64,000 nt of DNA from Pigmentiphaga humi (GCF_900606115.1 NZ_UWPJ01000039.1:186001-250000); one strand, 5' to 3'; numbered from the stretch's first letter, positions 1 to 9,432 are shown. Program-made: numbers and translations. The notes: generated from the letters alone by a model not told the origin.

Positions 1-1522
1 CTTCCTGGCCCGCCTTGGCCTGTCGCGCAAGCGATGGCAGTCAACGCACGTCGCGCCATCCAGAGAGATTCGGGCTTCCGATACGCACCTGTACGGAGCC
101 GGAACAACCACGGTCGCCTCCTTGCTGGGGTCTGGAAACCGTGGCGCACGGTCGCGCCAGATAATCTACGAGAAGTGGATGCGCATGGAGGGCGACCCGA
201 TCATCAGCAGCGCATTGCAGTTGCTGGTGACTTCGGCGCTGGGCGGCCATGAAACCAGCGGTGACCTGGTGTTCGTTGAAAAAACAGCAGAAGCGAAAAA
301 GGACAAGCGCCTTGCTGCTATCGCCGACGAGGTTTCCGCAAAGCTGTCGCCCCTGTTCAACCGGGTGGCTTTTCAGATGGCCTACACGGGGTCGGCTTAC
401 GGCGACTCCTACGCTCGAATCTATACCGACGCCACCGGCGTTGTGGATCTTCACTCTGACGAAATGGTGCGTCCGCAGTTGGTGCAGCCATTCGAACGTG
501 GGAGCCGTACCATCGGCTTTGCCGTGTCCATTGGTGAACGAAACTTCGAGCGCCTGGACGTGACCCAGCTCGCGCGTCTGAAGATGCCGCGTACCCAGTG
601 GATTCCGCAGTTCGGCGTAGTCGAGAAGTCGCTGAAAGTCGCCCTGAAAGAGAACAATATCGACAACCTGCCTATCATGCCGAGCATGGTGGGCGGCTCG
701 ATGCTCTACAACGCCGAAGAACCCTATGACAACTTGTCGGCATCGCTGCTGGGCCTGGTGGGGCAGCGGTGGATGGATTCGATTGATGAGCAGATGGTGG
801 CCGTCAACCTGGAGTCCATGACGCTGGAGCAGCAAGAGCGGTTCGTGGAGTCGGTAAAGGGCATGCTCATGGCGTCGAAGAAGTATGCCGAGCAGGCAGT
901 GACACGGGGTCGCCCGATCATGGAGCGCATCCGGCACATCATCCCGGTCTTCAATGAGAAGCAACTGACGAATATCGGCCCCGGCAACGGCGGCCAGACA
1001 GGCCGCGCCGCGACGATCAGCATTGAGGACGTGCTGCTGCATGCTCGCTTGCTGTCCGGCGCCCTTGGCGTCGATCTTTCCATGCTGGGCTTTGCCGACC
1101 AGCTTTCCGGTGGCCTGGGCGAAGGCGGCTTCTTCCGTGTGTCCGCGCAGGCGGCGGAGCGCGCGCGGGTCATCCGCGTGGCGCTGTCCGGCTTCTTCCA
1201 TCACGTTATCGACATTCATACTGCCCGCCGTTATGGCGTGGTGTTCCATGAGAGCGAACGTCCTTGGGAAATCAACTTCTTTGGCTCCATATCCGCCCTG
1301 GAGGCAGAGAAACAGCGCACCCGCACCGATTCCATGAACTCCGGCATGCTGCTTGTGCAGTCCATGCAGATGCTCAAAGAAATGGGGGCTTCCAAGGACA
1401 TCATGGCCGAGTTTCTGGCAAAGACCATGCTTCTGGACGAAGACCAGGCCGCGCTCTACGCCACCATCGTGGACGCCAAGCCGCAGGGTAACGACATGGG
1501 CGGGTTCGGCGGGGGGATGTAG
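1..1522 (+). CDS. phage portal protein, 5' end outside window
   Basis: The reading frame is open from base 2, so the N-terminus lies before the window; at least 506 residues are visible. The protein would form the dodecameric portal ring through which DNA enters and leaves the capsid. The segment around the first internal Met (KWMRMEGDPIISSALQLL) and the later FADQLSGGLGEGGFFRVS stretch look like portal proteins of large myovirus-type phages. The C-terminus is Gly-rich (GNDMGGFGGGM). The stop is two bases before the next start, consistent with a late structural operon read left to right. The family call rests on motif resemblance and on its position ahead of tail genes; another head-proximal structural protein cannot be excluded. 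Confidence 0.6.
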   Translation, partial: FLARLGLSRKRWQSTHVAPSREIRASDTHLYGAGTTTVASLLGSGNRGARSRQIIYEKWMRMEGDPIISSALQLLVTSALGGHETSGDLVFVEKTAEAKKDKRLAAIADEVSAKLSPLFNRVAFQMAYTGSAYGDSYARIYTDATGVVDLHSDEMVRPQLVQPFERGSRTIGFAVSIGERNFERLDVTQLARLKMPRTQWIPQFGVVEKSLKVALKENNIDNLPIMPSMVGGSMLYNAEEPYDNLSASLLGLVGQRWMDSIDEQMVAVNLESMTLEQQERFVESVKGMLMASKKYAEQAVTRGRPIMERIRHIIPVFNEKQLTNIGPGNGGQTGRAATISIEDVLLHARLLSGALGVDLSMLGFADQLSGGLGEGGFFRVSAQAAERARVIRVALSGFFHHVIDIHTARRYGVVFHESERPWEINFFGSISALEAEKQRTRTDSMNSGMLLVQSMQMLKEMGASKDIMAEFLAKTMLLDEDQAALYATIVDAKPQGNDMGGFGGGM

Positions 1523-1524
1523 GC

Positions 1525-2442
1525 ATGTCCTTGTATAACAACGTCGCGGAAAGCCTGTCGGGCGGAAGCCTGATTGGTTCGATTCGCACCGGCATGAACG
1601 CTGCCCTGGGTGGAGTTGCTAATTCAGCCGCCCAGGCCATGGGTGGCGGCCAGGTGGCGCAGACGGTCGCCAAGATGGGGCAGAGCGCAGCGGTCAATGC
1701 CGCCGTGAACGTCGTCAACAAGCATGTTCCCATGCAGGCTCAGCGCGCCGTCAATTTGGGAACCGGCGTGGTGGGCGACATCATGCGCGGCGACTGGGAT
1801 GGCGCGGGCATGCGCGTCCTGAACTCCGGCATCCTGAATGAAATGCTGCCAGGGTTTGGCGGCGGCATCATGGCGCAAACCGCCTACTGGGGCGGCGCTA
1901 CGCCGCTGCTGGGCGGCATCAGCCCGAGCGAAGCCAAGCGCATCTACGACGAAGTGCGCGGAGAGCGGCTTTCCAAAAAGAACCTGTGGCTGCTGGAGGT
2001 GACAAGCAGGCTGGGCGGCGGCGGCATGAACATGCCAGACCGTTTCAACCTGTTCGCTACCGAGGTCGAGTATTCGCCCTTCATCATGGCGGGCGACAAG
2101 GTGCGCGTAGGCGGTTCCGTGGTCGATGCAATTCAAGGCACGGAGCCTGTCGAAATGCGTATGACGACGCTTGATGATGAGGCCGGTTCAATCAAGCGGT
2201 GGTTTGCTGCGCACCATGGCGCCGCGTCCGCGCGCGACGGCACCGTTGGCGAGCCGGATTCCTACGCCATCACCGTCAAGGTGGTTCATTCATTTATTAC
2301 GGCTGCAAGCAACCGGGGCGGATACGAGGACATCGGCCTGTTCCGGCCGGTCAACCTGGACGTGGCGCTTTCTCGTAGGGAAGACGGGCTGCAAGAGGTG
2401 CAGATGACGTTCTCGCAGCTCGATACTTTCATGAGGCCGTGA
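1525..2442 (+). CDS. phage tail/baseplate structural protein, family uncertain
   Basis: This 305-residue protein starts with ATG two bases after the portal stop. The first 100 residues are Gly/Ala-rich and probably flexible (GGSLIGSIRTGMNAALGG and similar). The C-terminal 140 residues look like a compact beta-rich domain (LFATEVEYSPFIMAGDKV, then YAITVKVVHSFIT), similar in style to tube or baseplate-cap proteins of contractile tails. There is no signal peptide. Its stop overlaps the ATG of the next gene (TGATG), so the two are translationally coupled. I do not recognise a specific family; the tail assignment comes from position between portal and tape-measure-like genes. Confidence 0.6.
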   Translation: MSLYNNVAESLSGGSLIGSIRTGMNAALGGVANSAAQAMGGGQVAQTVAKMGQSAAVNAAVNVVNKHVPMQAQRAVNLGTGVVGDIMRGDWDGAGMRVLNSGILNEMLPGFGGGIMAQTAYWGGATPLLGGISPSEAKRIYDEVRGERLSKKNLWLLEVTSRLGGGGMNMPDRFNLFATEVEYSPFIMAGDKVRVGGSVVDAIQGTEPVEMRMTTLDDEAGSIKRWFAAHHGAASARDGTVGEPDSYAITVKVVHSFITAASNRGGYEDIGLFRPVNLDVALSRREDGLQEVQMTFSQLDTFMRP

Positions 2443-5400
2443 TGGCATTGAAGCATGACGCCCAAGGGTTCCTGGTTGGCGACCCTATCGACTTGAGCGC
2501 CCTGGTGGCCGAATGGGCTGGCATCCGTGAGGACGTGCGGGCCATTCGCCAAGCGGTGCTTGGGATTGAGCAGGCCATGAGCCGCATAGCGCCGGAGTCC
2601 ACGCCGGTGGCGGTGGCTGTGCCTGGTCGCAGCACCGGCCTTGAGGAAGCCGACCCGGCTGTAAAGGCGCTGTCTGAAGTCGCGCAGCCGGTGATCTCCA
2701 TCCAGCCGGTTGAGAGCGCCAGCGCGCCAGTGCAGCACCAGCAGCCAGAATCTGCCCGCCCTGCGCCATCGGTGGCGTCCGCTCCAGCCGCGTCCAGAGA
2801 CGTGCGGCAGATCCCCGTTTTGTTGCGTACACCGGCCACGCCGCAGGCGAATGCAGCCAGGGGCGGGCGAGAGGGGGCGGCAGATGCCGCCGTAAACCGG
2901 GTGGTCGCCGAGCTGCGCGCCACGCGGGCGGCAACGCTACGCGCGCCGGTGGAGCCGCCGCGCCGGGATGGTCGCGGTAGGTTCGTGAAGGGGCAGGAAG
3001 CCAATCAGTCGAAACCCGGCCAGCGCCCCGATGGATCTTCGCCACGCGAAGAGGAAGAGCAGAATGAAAGCCTGGTTCGGTCGCTGACTGACCGTGTGAC
3101 TGGAGCGGTTCGGGAGGCCAGCACCGGCCTTGAGGAAGCCGACCCGGCTGTAAAGGCGCTGTCTGAAGTCGCGCAGCCGATGGCCCGTGGATTCGAGCTG
3201 ATAACGGGGGGCGGCGACCAGCAGAAAAAGCAGGAACGCTGGCTGCGCCGCATCTTCAACACGCTGACCGGCTCCCGGAAAGAGCAAGGTCTGTTCAACA
3301 AGATTGCGGCCAAACGCCTGAAGGCCATCGAAGAGAAGCCGGTGCCAGACGGCGACAGCATGGGAATGAGCTTCATTGGCGGGCTGCTGGGCTTGCTGGG
3401 CGGCCTGTTCGCAAAGATTCCCGGCATTGGCAAGCTGCTGCCAGGTGTCGCCGGTGCCGCTGGCGCGGCGGGCGCTGCGGCAGGCATGGGGAAGGCCGCC
3501 AAGGGCGGCGGCATTGGCCGCATGCTGCGCCGCGTTCCGATTCTGGGGGCGCTGATTGGCGGTGCTGGCCTTGCCTACGACCTCTACAGTTCCGAAAACG
3601 ACGAGACTTTGACGCGCCGAGATAAAGACCGGCTGGCCGGGCGCGGAACCGGGAGCCTGGCCGGTGCCGTGGGGGGTATGTGGGCTGGCGCAAAGCTGGG
3701 CGCTGCCGTAGGCGCCCTGGGTGGGCCTATTGGCGCTGCGATTGGCGGCGTGGTGGGTGGTGCTGCTGGCCTGTTCTTTGGCGACAAGGCCGGGCAGGTG
3801 GTGGGCGAAACGGTGGGCGGCTGGGTGTCCGACCTTCGGGAAGCCGACATTGGCGGGATGATCGCCCAGAAATGGGATGCGGCTGTCGAGCGTTTCAGCT
3901 CCAAATGGGATGAGGTTTCGGGCTGGTTCAGCTCGAAATGGGATGAAGTTTCGGAGCGGTTTACGTCCAAATGGGATGAAGTGTCCGAACGCTTCAGCTC
4001 CAAGTGGGATGAGCTGACCAAGGGCTTGCAGAGTAAGTGGGATGGGCTGGTTGGCGACCTGAAGGGTCTGTGGGGCGACATCACCAGCGCAGCCGATGAT
4101 GCGTTTGATTGGGTGAAGAGCAAGGGCGACCAAGCCAACGACTACATCAAGTCCGTTACCGGCGTGGACGTGAAGGAAACCGCCAGAACTGCCGTGAACA
4201 GCACCAGAGAGGTGGCTGCTACCGCAATCGCATCAGTCAGGAGCGCAGGCAACGCGGCCAATGAGGTAGTAAAGGACTGGACTGGTGTGGATGTGAAAGC
4301 ATCTGCCGGTCGCGCCGTGACTGCGGCCAAGGATGGCGCTGCCTGGGTGGGTGATAGGGCGACGGCTGCCAAGGATTGGGTGCTCGGCAAAACATCCAAA
4401 CTATTCGAGTCTGGGAGCGGGGGCGCTGGAACGGTGTCTACAGGGCGCGGCGACCACGGCGGCGCATCCTATGGAACCTATCAGCTCGCATCGAATACAG
4501 GAACCCTGAAAAAGTTTCTTGACTCAACCTCTTATGGCGAGCAATTCAAGGGCATGACGCCCGGAACCAGAGAGTTCAATGACAAGTGGAAACAGGTTGC
4601 CAGGGATGACCCGAATTTTGGCGATGCCCAGCATGAGTTCATCAAGCAGACACATTTTGACCCACAGATTGAGAGGCTGAATAAGGCCGGGATTGACCTG
4701 TCTGGTCGTGGTGCCGCCGTAAAGGATTCCGTATGGAGCACGTCAGTCCAGTTTGGTGGAAACAGCAGCCTGATCGAGAAAGCCCTGGCTGGACGCGATG
4801 TTGAGAAAATGTCGGATTCTGAAATCGTGTCCACTATTCAGGACTACAAGATTCAGAATAACGATAGGCTTTTCGCAAGCTCTTCAGATGCAGTGAGAAG
4901 GGGAACGCTTAATCGCGCGCATCAAGAGAAAGAGCGCCTTCTTGAGCTTGCCCAGGCCGATATTCAGGCGCGGCCTGACGAGCGATCTACCCTTGCCGCA
5001 TCGACAGGGGAGGCGCTTTTGGCTGCCGCAACGCCAGCGGAGCACCCTGTTCAAGCTGGGGGTGGAGTTGAGGCCAGTCCGCGAAATGAGGGCGGAGGGC
5101 GCGAGGGTGGAGAGCGGGCGCTAGCAGTGGCGCAGGGCGAGGGTACGACGGGGCCGGTTTCCGCTGGGTCGTCTGCGCCCGCGTCGTCGCCATCGACCAC
5201 TGCTCCAATGGCATCGCCGGAAGTGGCCGCTGTCGCGCCGCCTGCGGCCCCGGCGGCTCCCGTAGTTGCCAGTGCGACCATGCCAGAAGCCATCAGCCTG
5301 GCCGCCCCCGCCGCGCCGGTGGTGGCCGTTGCATCCGTTCCAGCGGTTCCGAGCGCCCCCACCATGCCACCTATCGCTGACGCGCCGCCGGTGTCCGTGC

Positions 5401-5522
5401 CAATGGCGTCCGGCGATACGCGCAAGCCCGTGGCCGTGGTTTCTGCGCCGACCGAGGTGGGCCAAGACTTGCGTGAGCGCGGTATTGCGCACATTGCCAC
5501 CGGCGGGCTGGGCAAGGGCTAA
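2442..5522 (+). CDS. giant tape-measure-like virion protein with putative muralytic domain
   Basis: This 1026-residue protein starts at the ATG overlapping the upstream stop; an in-frame GTG lies one codon earlier. Residues 20-250 are low-complexity Pro/Ala/Arg-rich and contain a 21-residue block encoded twice by an exact 61-bp repeat. Residues about 300-460 are Gly/Ala-rich and hydrophobic (GLLGLLGGLFAKIPGIGKLL), as in tape-measure proteins that cross membranes. Residues about 475-540 carry tandem 11-residue repeats of the type SSKWDEVSERF. Residues about 660-840 begin with STGRGDHGGASYGTYQLAS and resemble the lysozyme/chitosanase-like peptidoglycan hydrolase domains of virion proteins. A Pro/Ala-rich tail ends the protein. 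Likely roles are tail length control and local cell-wall opening during infection; the enzymatic call is inferred from the motif only. Confidence 0.65.
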   Translation: MALKHDAQGFLVGDPIDLSALVAEWAGIREDVRAIRQAVLGIEQAMSRIAPESTPVAVAVPGRSTGLEEADPAVKALSEVAQPVISIQPVESASAPVQHQQPESARPAPSVASAPAASRDVRQIPVLLRTPATPQANAARGGREGAADAAVNRVVAELRATRAATLRAPVEPPRRDGRGRFVKGQEANQSKPGQRPDGSSPREEEEQNESLVRSLTDRVTGAVREASTGLEEADPAVKALSEVAQPMARGFELITGGGDQQKKQERWLRRIFNTLTGSRKEQGLFNKIAAKRLKAIEEKPVPDGDSMGMSFIGGLLGLLGGLFAKIPGIGKLLPGVAGAAGAAGAAAGMGKAAKGGGIGRMLRRVPILGALIGGAGLAYDLYSSENDETLTRRDKDRLAGRGTGSLAGAVGGMWAGAKLGAAVGALGGPIGAAIGGVVGGAAGLFFGDKAGQVVGETVGGWVSDLREADIGGMIAQKWDAAVERFSSKWDEVSGWFSSKWDEVSERFTSKWDEVSERFSSKWDELTKGLQSKWDGLVGDLKGLWGDITSAADDAFDWVKSKGDQANDYIKSVTGVDVKETARTAVNSTREVAATAIASVRSAGNAANEVVKDWTGVDVKASAGRAVTAAKDGAAWVGDRATAAKDWVLGKTSKLFESGSGGAGTVSTGRGDHGGASYGTYQLASNTGTLKKFLDSTSYGEQFKGMTPGTREFNDKWKQVARDDPNFGDAQHEFIKQTHFDPQIERLNKAGIDLSGRGAAVKDSVWSTSVQFGGNSSLIEKALAGRDVEKMSDSEIVSTIQDYKIQNNDRLFASSSDAVRRGTLNRAHQEKERLLELAQADIQARPDERSTLAASTGEALLAAATPAEHPVQAGGGVEASPRNEGGGREGGERALAVAQGEGTTGPVSAGSSAPASSPSTTAPMASPEVAAVAPPAAPAAPVVASATMPEAISLAAPAAPVVAVASVPAVPSAPTMPPIADAPPVSVPMASGDTRKPVAVVSAPTEVGQDLRERGIAHIATGGLGKG
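2630..2690 (+). repeat. exact 61-bp in-frame direct repeat, copy 1
   Basis: This copy is identical over 61 bases to positions 3119-3179, 489 bp downstream (163 codons, same frame). It encodes a block containing STGLEEADPAVKALSEVAQP inside the N-terminal low-complexity part of the tape-measure-like protein. Confidence 0.97.
3119..3179 (+). repeat. exact 61-bp in-frame direct repeat, copy 2
   Basis: Second copy of the repeat at 2630-2690. The flanking bases differ on both sides, so the repeat boundaries are sharp. Synonymous positions are also identical, which points to recent duplication or ongoing gene conversion rather than protein-level selection alone. Confidence 0.97.
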
Positions 5523-5572
5523 ACGGAAAACTGACCGCTTCCTGGTGCTGCCTGAAGTCTACTCTTTCCAGC

Positions 5573-5881
5573 ATGGCAAAGATCAATGGAAACGACGTTC
5601 AGGGGATGGTTCGCCACTGGCTGAATACGCCGGTTGGCGGCTATCTGGGTTCTGACTATGGACAGGACACGAAATCACTTTTGCAGCGCCCGCATGCTGA
5701 TGGCGCTGCTGATTCGTTCCTGGCAAAGATGCGCAGCGACGTTCCGGTGCTGGAGGCTCTGCCTGTCGGTTCGCTGAACCTGTACGGGGTTCCGTCTGCC
5801 CCAGACCGCCTTGACCTGGTGGTGGAGGTCTTCGGCCAGGCCATAGAAATTACCGGAGGGGTCAATGCTAACCAAGGCTGA
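5573..5881 (+). CDS. gp25-like baseplate wedge protein (candidate)
   Basis: This 102-residue protein lies directly before the J-like baseplate gene, which it overlaps by 17 bp. The body (LGSDYGQDTKSLLQRPHADG, then LDLVVEVFGQAIEI) fits the small T4 gp25/P2 W class that plugs the inner baseplate wedge of contractile tails. Length and gene order (gp25/W before gp6/J before protein I) are typical. No lysozyme catalytic residues are evident. The match is by size, position and loose similarity, so the name is provisional. Confidence 0.55.
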   Translation: MAKINGNDVQGMVRHWLNTPVGGYLGSDYGQDTKSLLQRPHADGAADSFLAKMRSDVPVLEALPVGSLNLYGVPSAPDRLDLVVEVFGQAIEITGGVNANQG

Positions 5882-7361
5882 TTTCCAGAAGGCTATCCGC
5901 GACTCGATCAATGCGTATCCGAATGTCGCGCCGCTTTTCCAGGCGGGCGATCCTCGCATCATGCAGCACCTGGACGCCATGGCGACCATGCTTTCCATGT
6001 TGTCGGCCCAGGTGGAGACGGCCCAGGCCGAGCCGTTCGAGAAGGCGCGGGATTCAACCGTTCTGGCAGACGCCGCCATGCGCGGCATTGTGCGCAAGGG
6101 CAAGCCCGCGCGCGTGAGGCTGCGGGCCGTCAATACGGGCAGCGACCCTTTCACCGTGGAGTCCGCGCGGACGCTGCTGGATGCTTCGGGCCTGGCTTGG
6201 CGCGTAGAGACGGCGGCGACGGTCGAGCCTGGCGGTTCGGCGACCTTTGAGGCCAGCCAGATCAGCTCAACCCGTGTGCGGCACATTGTCAGTGGAACGG
6301 AGCCGTTCTACGCCATCCAGGTTCCGGCGCCGGGCGATGACTCGTATTTGTGCGCGATTGCTGTCAGTGATGTTGATGGCGCCTTTGAGCACCGCGACCG
6401 CTACGTGAATACCGATGTTGATGAGCGGGTGTTCCACGTCGAGGCCGACGATCAGCAGCGCGTGTACGTGCGCTTCGGCTTTGATGGTGTCGTGGGGGTG
6501 CAGCCGAAGGATGGCGCGGAAATCGACCTGACCGTGTTCTATACGGCGGGCGAGGTTAGCCCGGCCTACGGCAGTCCGTTCTCTTTCGAGTACCTGGGCG
6601 CGCCCGCCGAGGCCGCCATCACAATGAGCATGGATGCGCTGTTGGTGGCAGGGCAGAACCCCATGCCCATGGCCGTGCTGCGCGACCTGGCCCGCTATCC
6701 GTCCGTCTATGACAACAACGCAGTGTTCCTGGGCGAGTTCGATTTTCTGGTGCGGCGCAAATTCCCGACTTTGAAATTCCTATCCGTCTGGAATGAGTCC
6801 GCAGAGGAACAGGCGCGCGGCCCGAGTTTCGACAACATCAACGCCCTGTTCGTGGCTTGCCTGTCGAGCGACGGCGGTGAGCAGGTGCGCCATGAGGATG
6901 ACCCTGGTACGCCGGTCGCCCCACTGGTGATCGAAGGCGATTCACTGACCGCCACCCAGCAGGAAATAAAGGCTGCCATCCTGGCCGCCGACGACAGCTA
7001 CCGGGTGCATTTCTTCACGCCGGTGCGCTCGAAGATCCGCATGACCATCAATGCCCGTGTGTCCACGTCCTATGTGGCGTCCGACGTAAAGGAGAAGATC
7101 ACCGAGGCGCTGCTGGCGGAGTTCGGCCAGGATTCGGCGGCGGCCCGGCGTGGGCGTCAGCGCCCGCTGTACCAGCGCGTCTACGCGCTGCTGCGCAAGA
7201 AGGTTCAGGCGCTGTCCGATGGTGAGGCGGACTTGACCGTGAACATCGTGGAGCCGGAATCGCTGCTGGCGCGGCCAGAAATGTGGCGCTACCTCGATCA
7301 CGACACGCTGGCCGTGAACGTGGAGACGGTCAACATCGTTACGCCGTCCTGGGGCGGGTAG
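5865..7361 (+). CDS. baseplate J/gp6-like protein
   Basis: This 498-residue protein starts at an ATG preceded by GGAGG about six bases upstream. It opens with a helical N-terminus (DFQKAIRDSINAYPNVAPLF) followed by SMLSAQVETAQAEPFEKARDSTVLADAAM, the usual entry of J-like/gp6 wedge proteins, then a beta-rich middle (residues about 80-240) and a C-terminal alpha/beta part (HFFTPVRSKIRMTINARV) typical of gpJ. It would build the outer ring of the baseplate and pairs with the preceding gp25-like and the following protein I-like genes. I see no truncation. It implies a contractile (myovirus) tail. Confidence 0.75.
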   Translation: MLTKADFQKAIRDSINAYPNVAPLFQAGDPRIMQHLDAMATMLSMLSAQVETAQAEPFEKARDSTVLADAAMRGIVRKGKPARVRLRAVNTGSDPFTVESARTLLDASGLAWRVETAATVEPGGSATFEASQISSTRVRHIVSGTEPFYAIQVPAPGDDSYLCAIAVSDVDGAFEHRDRYVNTDVDERVFHVEADDQQRVYVRFGFDGVVGVQPKDGAEIDLTVFYTAGEVSPAYGSPFSFEYLGAPAEAAITMSMDALLVAGQNPMPMAVLRDLARYPSVYDNNAVFLGEFDFLVRRKFPTLKFLSVWNESAEEQARGPSFDNINALFVACLSSDGGEQVRHEDDPGTPVAPLVIEGDSLTATQQEIKAAILAADDSYRVHFFTPVRSKIRMTINARVSTSYVASDVKEKITEALLAEFGQDSAAARRGRQRPLYQRVYALLRKKVQALSDGEADLTVNIVEPESLLARPEMWRYLDHDTLAVNVETVNIVTPSWGG

Positions 7362-7364
7362 GCC

Positions 7365-8954
7365 ATGGGTTCCTTCGACTTCTCAAATGCCGAGCTGCCG
7401 CGCCTGCTGCCGCTGGAAAACAGCTATGCGGAGAACGGCGTCGAAGCCGACCTCAAGCAGCTATTCCTTGACCTGTTCAACCAGCACCTGGCGGCGGACA
7501 CGTTCGACGTGAACGTGCTGGGTGCCGCGCACCTTGGCAGTTTCGACTTGGTGCGCCGGGCGGTAAACACCGATGGTTTGGTGCTGATGCAGGGCGACCG
7601 TGAAGAGGCGGCTACCCGCTACTTGTACCGGGCCTGGAAGTCGGGCGATGTTCAGGGGCGCGGGCTGCACTTCCTGCGCACGTACCTTCAGATGCTGTTC
7701 CCGAATCTGTGTCAAGTCGATCAGCTTTGGCACGACAAGAACATGCCGTACCCGACCGGGCTGTATTCGTCCAAGCCCCGGTTTTCGTGGTGGCTGCACC
7801 AGCTTGGTGAGCCGGGCCTGAAGCTGGACGGTTCCTGGGGTGTTGGGCGACGCATCCAGGATGCGGACGAAAGTCGCGCCGACCGCGAGGTCGATACCGA
7901 CAATATGTATCTGACCAGCCGCGTGGAAATCGTGCTGGACTTCAGCGTGAACGTGCGTTCGGTGGCAAGCCTGATGCACATTATCCGTTCGGTGATACCG
8001 GCGCGCTTGCTGCCGCTGTTCCGATTCTGGCTGACTTTCGTGCTGCACCTGGAGATCCTTGCATCGTCCAGCCTGTTCATGGAAAAGAACGCCAAGATGC
8101 GTTACCCGTGGTGCGGGCGCGTCATTGGCGAATCCGATGATGTCCGCTGGAAACTGGGCCGCGACGGTGAGATGGTAAAGCTTGGCCTGCCGTTCGGCAC
8201 CTTCCGCCTGGGCGAGATTCGAGGCGGCAAGTCGGTGTGGCGGCTGAAAAGCTGCCGCATCGAAAGCGACCTGCTGATGGAAAGCCACGCCAGCGCGTCC
8301 GCCTACCGGCTGCCCACGATTGGAGAAAAAGACCGGCGACTGGACGGCACCTGGCGGCTGGGTGGGCGGTCGATATACGTGGGCAGCCGTGCGCTCATGC
8401 AGAAGCGCGTCAACATGGATGTTCCCGCTGACCTGCTGACGACATTCCACGAACACCACCAGATCAAGTATCCGGCCAACCCCGCGCGTCTGGGCGCGCG
8501 TGTGCGCCTGTCATCCTGGCGTCGCCTGGATGGCCGCTGGAAAGTGGGCGGCCTTCTGGCTCCGCGTCCGTTCGGCTTCACCCTGGAGCGCGGCGAACCT
8601 TTCCTGATTGAAAGCAGCACGACCATGGCATCCGAGGCTTCTATGTGGGCCTTCCCGGAGCGCCTGACGCGCGCGGCGGCAACGAAGGTGACAGGCACAC
8701 CGCGCCAGCTCAATGGTTCCTGGTACTTGGGCGCAGAGAACAAGCTGGGGCGCTTCCGGCTGAATGGCCGCCGCCTGCGGGCCATGAAGATGACCAAATA
8801 TCCGCGCCTGGGCCACTTCAAGGTGGCCGCCGACATACCGGGCGAAGAACAGTATGTGTCCGGCACCGTCCGACGCCTGCGCCTGGATGGTGGGTGGCAA
8901 ATCGGCAGCCCAGCGGCACCCGAGTTCACTTTTGAGGCGTTCAAGGTGGGTTAA
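7365..8954 (+). CDS. tail protein I-like baseplate/fibre-attachment protein with LDGxW repeats
   Basis: This 529-residue protein starts three bases after the J-like stop. Residues 1-230 resemble the phage tail protein I family that follows J in P2-like baseplates (LPLENSYAENGVEADLKQLF; LRTYLQMLFPNLCQVDQLWH). The rest is unusual: a short motif [K/R/Q]L[D/N]GxWxxG occurs five times, near residues 155, 326, 388, 449 and 507 (for example RLDGTWRLGG and RLDGRWKVGG). This suggests a repeated beta-structure, possibly a fibre-docking or carbohydrate-contact surface. The function of the repeat is inference. Confidence 0.65.
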   Translation: MGSFDFSNAELPRLLPLENSYAENGVEADLKQLFLDLFNQHLAADTFDVNVLGAAHLGSFDLVRRAVNTDGLVLMQGDREEAATRYLYRAWKSGDVQGRGLHFLRTYLQMLFPNLCQVDQLWHDKNMPYPTGLYSSKPRFSWWLHQLGEPGLKLDGSWGVGRRIQDADESRADREVDTDNMYLTSRVEIVLDFSVNVRSVASLMHIIRSVIPARLLPLFRFWLTFVLHLEILASSSLFMEKNAKMRYPWCGRVIGESDDVRWKLGRDGEMVKLGLPFGTFRLGEIRGGKSVWRLKSCRIESDLLMESHASASAYRLPTIGEKDRRLDGTWRLGGRSIYVGSRALMQKRVNMDVPADLLTTFHEHHQIKYPANPARLGARVRLSSWRRLDGRWKVGGLLAPRPFGFTLERGEPFLIESSTTMASEASMWAFPERLTRAAATKVTGTPRQLNGSWYLGAENKLGRFRLNGRRLRAMKMTKYPRLGHFKVAADIPGEEQYVSGTVRRLRLDGGWQIGSPAAPEFTFEAFKVG

Positions 8955-9040
8955 CCCTCTTGGATTCGGAAAATGCCGCCGTTTCGGGCAGTTCCGGGCA
9001 GCAAGAATGGCTGGCATCACGACGTTCTAGGAGGACTGGC

Positions 9041-9421
9041 ATGGCCGAAGCCGTGGTAGCCAATATTTATCGCCGCCGCATCGCCGCTCGCATGGCCGGT
9101 GGCGCAAACATCGCGCCCATTGCCTTTATGGCGTTCGGCGACGGCGGGCATAACGCGGACTTGACGCCGAAAGCGCCGTCCGCCAACGCCACTTCACTGA
9201 ATAACGAGATTCTGCGCAAGCCGCTGGCGGCCATCACGCAAGAAGACCTGTATTCGGTAACGGGCAAGGGGGCGATTGAAGCCAATGAGGTTGTCGGTGC
9301 GGGAATTTCCGAAGCGGCCCTTATTGACGCCAATGGAAACCTCGTCGGCTTGAAGACGTTTGCGCCGAAGTTCAAGGAGAACGACGAGCGTTACGAAATC
9401 AGTATCAAGCTGCGCTTTTAA
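9041..9421 (+). CDS. tail fibre-associated protein, DUF3751-like
   Basis: This 126-residue protein begins at an ATG with a strong AGGAGG at 9030-9035; a longer in-frame opening from 8960 lacks a ribosome site and is not preferred. The N-terminal half (IAPIAFMAFGDGGHN) and the C-terminal strand (LKTFAPKFKENDERYEISIKL) resemble the N-terminal attachment domain of phage tail-collar/fibre proteins. It probably links the fibre to the baseplate. It sits 11 bp before the larger fibre gene. Confidence 0.6.
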   Translation: MAEAVVANIYRRRIAARMAGGANIAPIAFMAFGDGGHNADLTPKAPSANATSLNNEILRKPLAAITQEDLYSVTGKGAIEANEVVGAGISEAALIDANGNLVGLKTFAPKFKENDERYEISIKLRF

Positions 9422-9432
9422 GGAGCCTTCAA

